Assembly (NCBI GenBank): GCA_026770585.1
Contig: MU646367.1
Location: forward strand, 706,923 to 723,387
DNA from: Baffinella frigidus
Lineage: Eukaryota; Cryptophyceae; Cryptomonadales; Baffinellaceae
Direction: 5' to 3'
DNA: 16,465 nucleotides
This document shows positions 10,601 through 14,328 of the stretch, piece by piece. How positions within the stretch are numbered: position 1 is the stretch's first letter; each line of letters starts with the position of its first letter. The translations under genes were made by a program, and so were the position numbers. Under the pieces are notes generated by a model. It was not told the origin of the DNA. It did not search any database and saw nothing but the letters and a program-made list of their open reading frames with translations.

Positions 10601-13600
10601 AAGGTGTGTGGGGAGAGCGCGCTGGGAGAAGGTGGGGCATAGAGCAAAGGGGTGCGCTTGGGTAAAGAGGAGGAGTGAATGACAAGGAGGGTTGGCGTTA
10701 GGGTTGAGAGGGGGCAGAGAGGAAGGGGAGCGCTGGAGGAATGTGGGGGAGAGCACCTACACCCTAAACCCTCAACTCTGAAAGCAAGGGGCGCGCTTGC
10801 CTGGAGAAGCTTGTCAAGCCAAACGACATCAGCAGGGTCGCGCATCCGATCCCCGAAGGCTCTCTGGTTCTCGTGGATCCACAGCTTCGCCAGAGCCGCC
10901 GCGTCGGGGCACCTGCAGCAAGGTTTCCACCCACCCACTTAGCAGCCACCGGTGCCTTTGGGACGCGGTCCATCGAAACGATTGCACAAATTGCAAACCT
11001 TTTTGTCAGTGACGTGACTCAGTGCCCCACCGCATCCGGGCACCTGCAGCCGTTGACCCCAGTTGGTTACCACGTTGGTCTCCATCTAGAGTAGTAGCGT
11101 GATGGGGGAAGAGTAACAGAGAAATGGGGAAGCTTTGCTAGCGCCGCCGCATCCGGGAACCTGCAGCAACGTTGGTTGCCATGTTAATACGGTGCCGGAC
11201 TGAACACAGGGTAGTGAAGCCTACGGTATTGAATACGGTAAGCCGTCGAGGCACGTGCAGCAAGGTTGGTTGCCGCGTTGGTCTCCTTTCGAGCAATGGG
11301 TCGAACGCCGCTGCATCGGGGCACTCGCATCGGGGCACTACGCCGCATTGGGGCACTGGTAGTCACGTTGGTTGCCAGCCACGTTGGTCGGCATCCAGAG
11401 CAATGGGGGAAGCTGCCACAAAGCCACCGACGCAGCACAGATACGGCAGGATACCGCGTAACTGCTGTCCCGGGAAGAAAGAGATGGAGAGGAAGGTTAC
11501 TGCTGTCGGGAAATAAGAGAGAGGGGAAGGGCACCCTTGCCGCGAGACGACCGAGAAGCACCGCACCAGCCGAAACAGATCATGCAGCGTCCAGCAACAG
11601 AACAGCCTCGCAGGGGTGTCCGGAGGGAGCTCGTTTCGGAGGGCAGAGTAGACGTCGATGCAGGCGTCGGTGAGGCCCGCGCGAAGCGTGAACATCTCGG
11701 GCGCGAGAGGTTGGAGGTACCGCGCCATCTGTCGAGAGGAGGGTATAATCAGCCCAACCTTCTGTTGTAGAACGTTCAAAGAAGTAGCGGGTGTTACTGG
11801 CGCGGCGAAGTTCGGAACGGGGACGGGGAGGGGTAAGGGTTACCGCGGGCGCAACAATGCAGCGGAGCACATCAACCTCAGGAGCATGCACAGCAAGCAC
11901 CGCCAGATTCCGCACCAGCCCCGCCGGCAAGCCCCCCTCCACCCCCCCACCCCCACCCCCGCGATGCGGCTCCGACGTCAGGAGGAGCAGCGCGCCCGCC
12001 ACGTCCGTCCATGCGCCGTCTGACTCGGCGTAGAAGCCGCCGCCGCCCGCGTGCGGGGGGTTGTCTGCGCCGCCGGGGCGCACGGGGGATGGCGTGTCGA
12101 CCTGCGGTGAGGGGTTTGTGGTTTGTGGTTTGTGGTTTGTGGTTTGTGGTTTGTGGTTTGTGGTTTGTGGTTTGTGGTTTGTGGTTTGTGGTTTATGGTT
12201 AATGGTTAATGGAGTATGGTCTGTGGTCTATGGTCTATGGTGTATGGTGTATGGTATATGGTTGAGGGTTTAGGGCGCTGGGGTGTTGACCAGTGCGCGG
12301 AGCATCTCGAGCGGTGAGCCCAAGTGCCGCGTGTGGTTGCTGGCCGGGGCGGAGGAGGAGGAGGAGGAGGCGGAGAGGGGGAGGTAGACGTCGTCGACGA
12401 TGAAGATGAGCGTCCTGGTTTAGGGTTTAGGGTTTAGGTTTTAGGGTTTAGGGTTTAGTTTTTAGGGTTGAAGGGTTTAGGGTTTAGGGTTTAGGGTTTA
12501 GGGTTGAAGGGTTTAAGGTGGAAGGGTTTAGAGGTTAGGGTGTAGAGTTTAGGGTTGATGGTTGAGGGTTGAGGGTTGCCACCACGCCGCACCAGCCAGT
12601 CAGGCGTGACATACAGAAATACCGTGCAGCATTCGGCTGAATCTACACACTGGAAGTCGTGGATAAGCTCTAGGAAGTCGTGGCCTCGACGAAGAGTTGC
12701 GCCTGGCAGGAGGTGCACAGCCTGCCGAAGACGGAGCGCTCCTCCCAGCGCATCGGAGCAATGCGCTGGGAGGAGGAGATCCCCCTAGACACGAGGTACT
12801 CAATCCCGCACTTGCGTCATTCTCAGAACACCCCTCTAGACGTGTGGAAGACGTTCTGTGCTTCGAAGCAATATTGATCCTGAAGATTCAAAGCAATATG
12901 AATCCGTCAAAGCAACATCTATCCTGCAGAGCAAGATTAATCCTGAGCATTTCGCTGGGCGGGCGGGGCGGAAGGCATGCCTTGGGGAGGCATCATTGGC
13001 TTGAGGAATTCTCAGAACACCACCCTAAACTTCCTCGATATGTTATGTTCTGTGCGTCAGAGCAATTTTAATCCTGGAGAGAGGCTCCCTTGGGCGGACG
13101 GGGCGGAAGGCATGCCTGGGCTGGCCGGCATCGTTGGCCTCGGCTGGCTGCAGAAGGTGCGGATCGCGCGGGTCTCTCTCTAGCGCATCCTCCAGGGCCT
13201 TCTGCACCGCCTGCTCTCGTTCCGGGATGATCTCGACTCAGTGAAGGCCTACCATCTTTCATAAAAAAACGATTTAAATGTTTTAATTCTTAACATGGCA
13301 CAGCCCGCACTACGCCTGTTTGAATGCATCCTACATGTTCATCCCCGCCACTCTCATTCAAAAAGTTCACCCCACCACTCTCATCCAAACATGTCCACCC
13401 CGCCAGTCAAACAACTGACACGTTCATCCCACCCAACATGTTCACCCCGCCACTCTTGCGCTTCAGTGTTCTCGCCGGATTGCGCTTCGCCACTGCGCAT
13501 CCGTGCCACGCGTACAAGGGATGGATGGGCACGTTTGAGGATGCCGTACTGTACCGAGGCGGGCTCGTCGTAAGGCTAAGATAATTTTGGAACACTAATC

Positions 13601-14283
13601 TCTAGGCTGAGAGTAATAAAGATGACGAGGCAGGAGGGGACCCTGGGGCAGGGACATGGACGCCATGCTATCTCAGTTGGGAAAGTGTCGACACACCCTC
13701 TCTGGCTCTCTAACACACGCTTACCTCTGGGGTAGCATCGCGCGAAAGCTGCATGGCCCGCGAGTACGAGGCCCGGATCCTTCGCGCCTCCCCAGGACCC
13801 TCCGATTTCTGCCCCTCAGTCCTGTCTCACACGCGAGGGTTCAGATTCGTCTTACGGCTCGCAGAATTTCGGATCATTCATCTCTAGGCTTAAGAGTAAT
13901 AAAGAAGAAGACGTTGAGACTCACGCTGCTGTGTTGGGAGGTCCGGCGCTCTCCTGGGAGCGCTTGTCTGGCAGGGTGTGGGCGAGATGCGCGGTTCCAG
14001 ACAAGGTGTGGGCGAAATGCACGAGGTTCGCTGCTGCGGACACAGTGGCAACATTCGTGCGCGGCAGGGTTCTCACATAGGTCTGTCCAGGCCCACTCCA
14101 GGCTTAAAGGTGTGCTGACGACGCACGGGCGAGTTGTTGGAGGATCGCGCGGTGGATTTGTAGGACTCTGCGACTCTGGCCGCGGCCGCGTGGGCGAGGG
14201 TCGTCTTGCCTGTCCCTGCATTCCCGACCTGCTCGACCAACAGAGACCGAGAGTGAGTTTGTGTGTGTGTGAGCGAGAGAGAG

Positions 14284-14328
<45 letters not shown>

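Noticed and set aside
12491-12803. Minus-strand segment reading HDFLELIHDFQCVDSAECC as an extra dynein exon
   Set aside because: Exon 6 joins exon 7 in exact phase and the alignment between GPP and Walker B leaves no room for it. It has no family motif.
13068-13262. Minus-strand segment EREQAVQKALEDALERD as an exon
   Set aside because: It looks helical, but falls in the same intron 6 that the phase argument closes, and adjoins tandem duplications.
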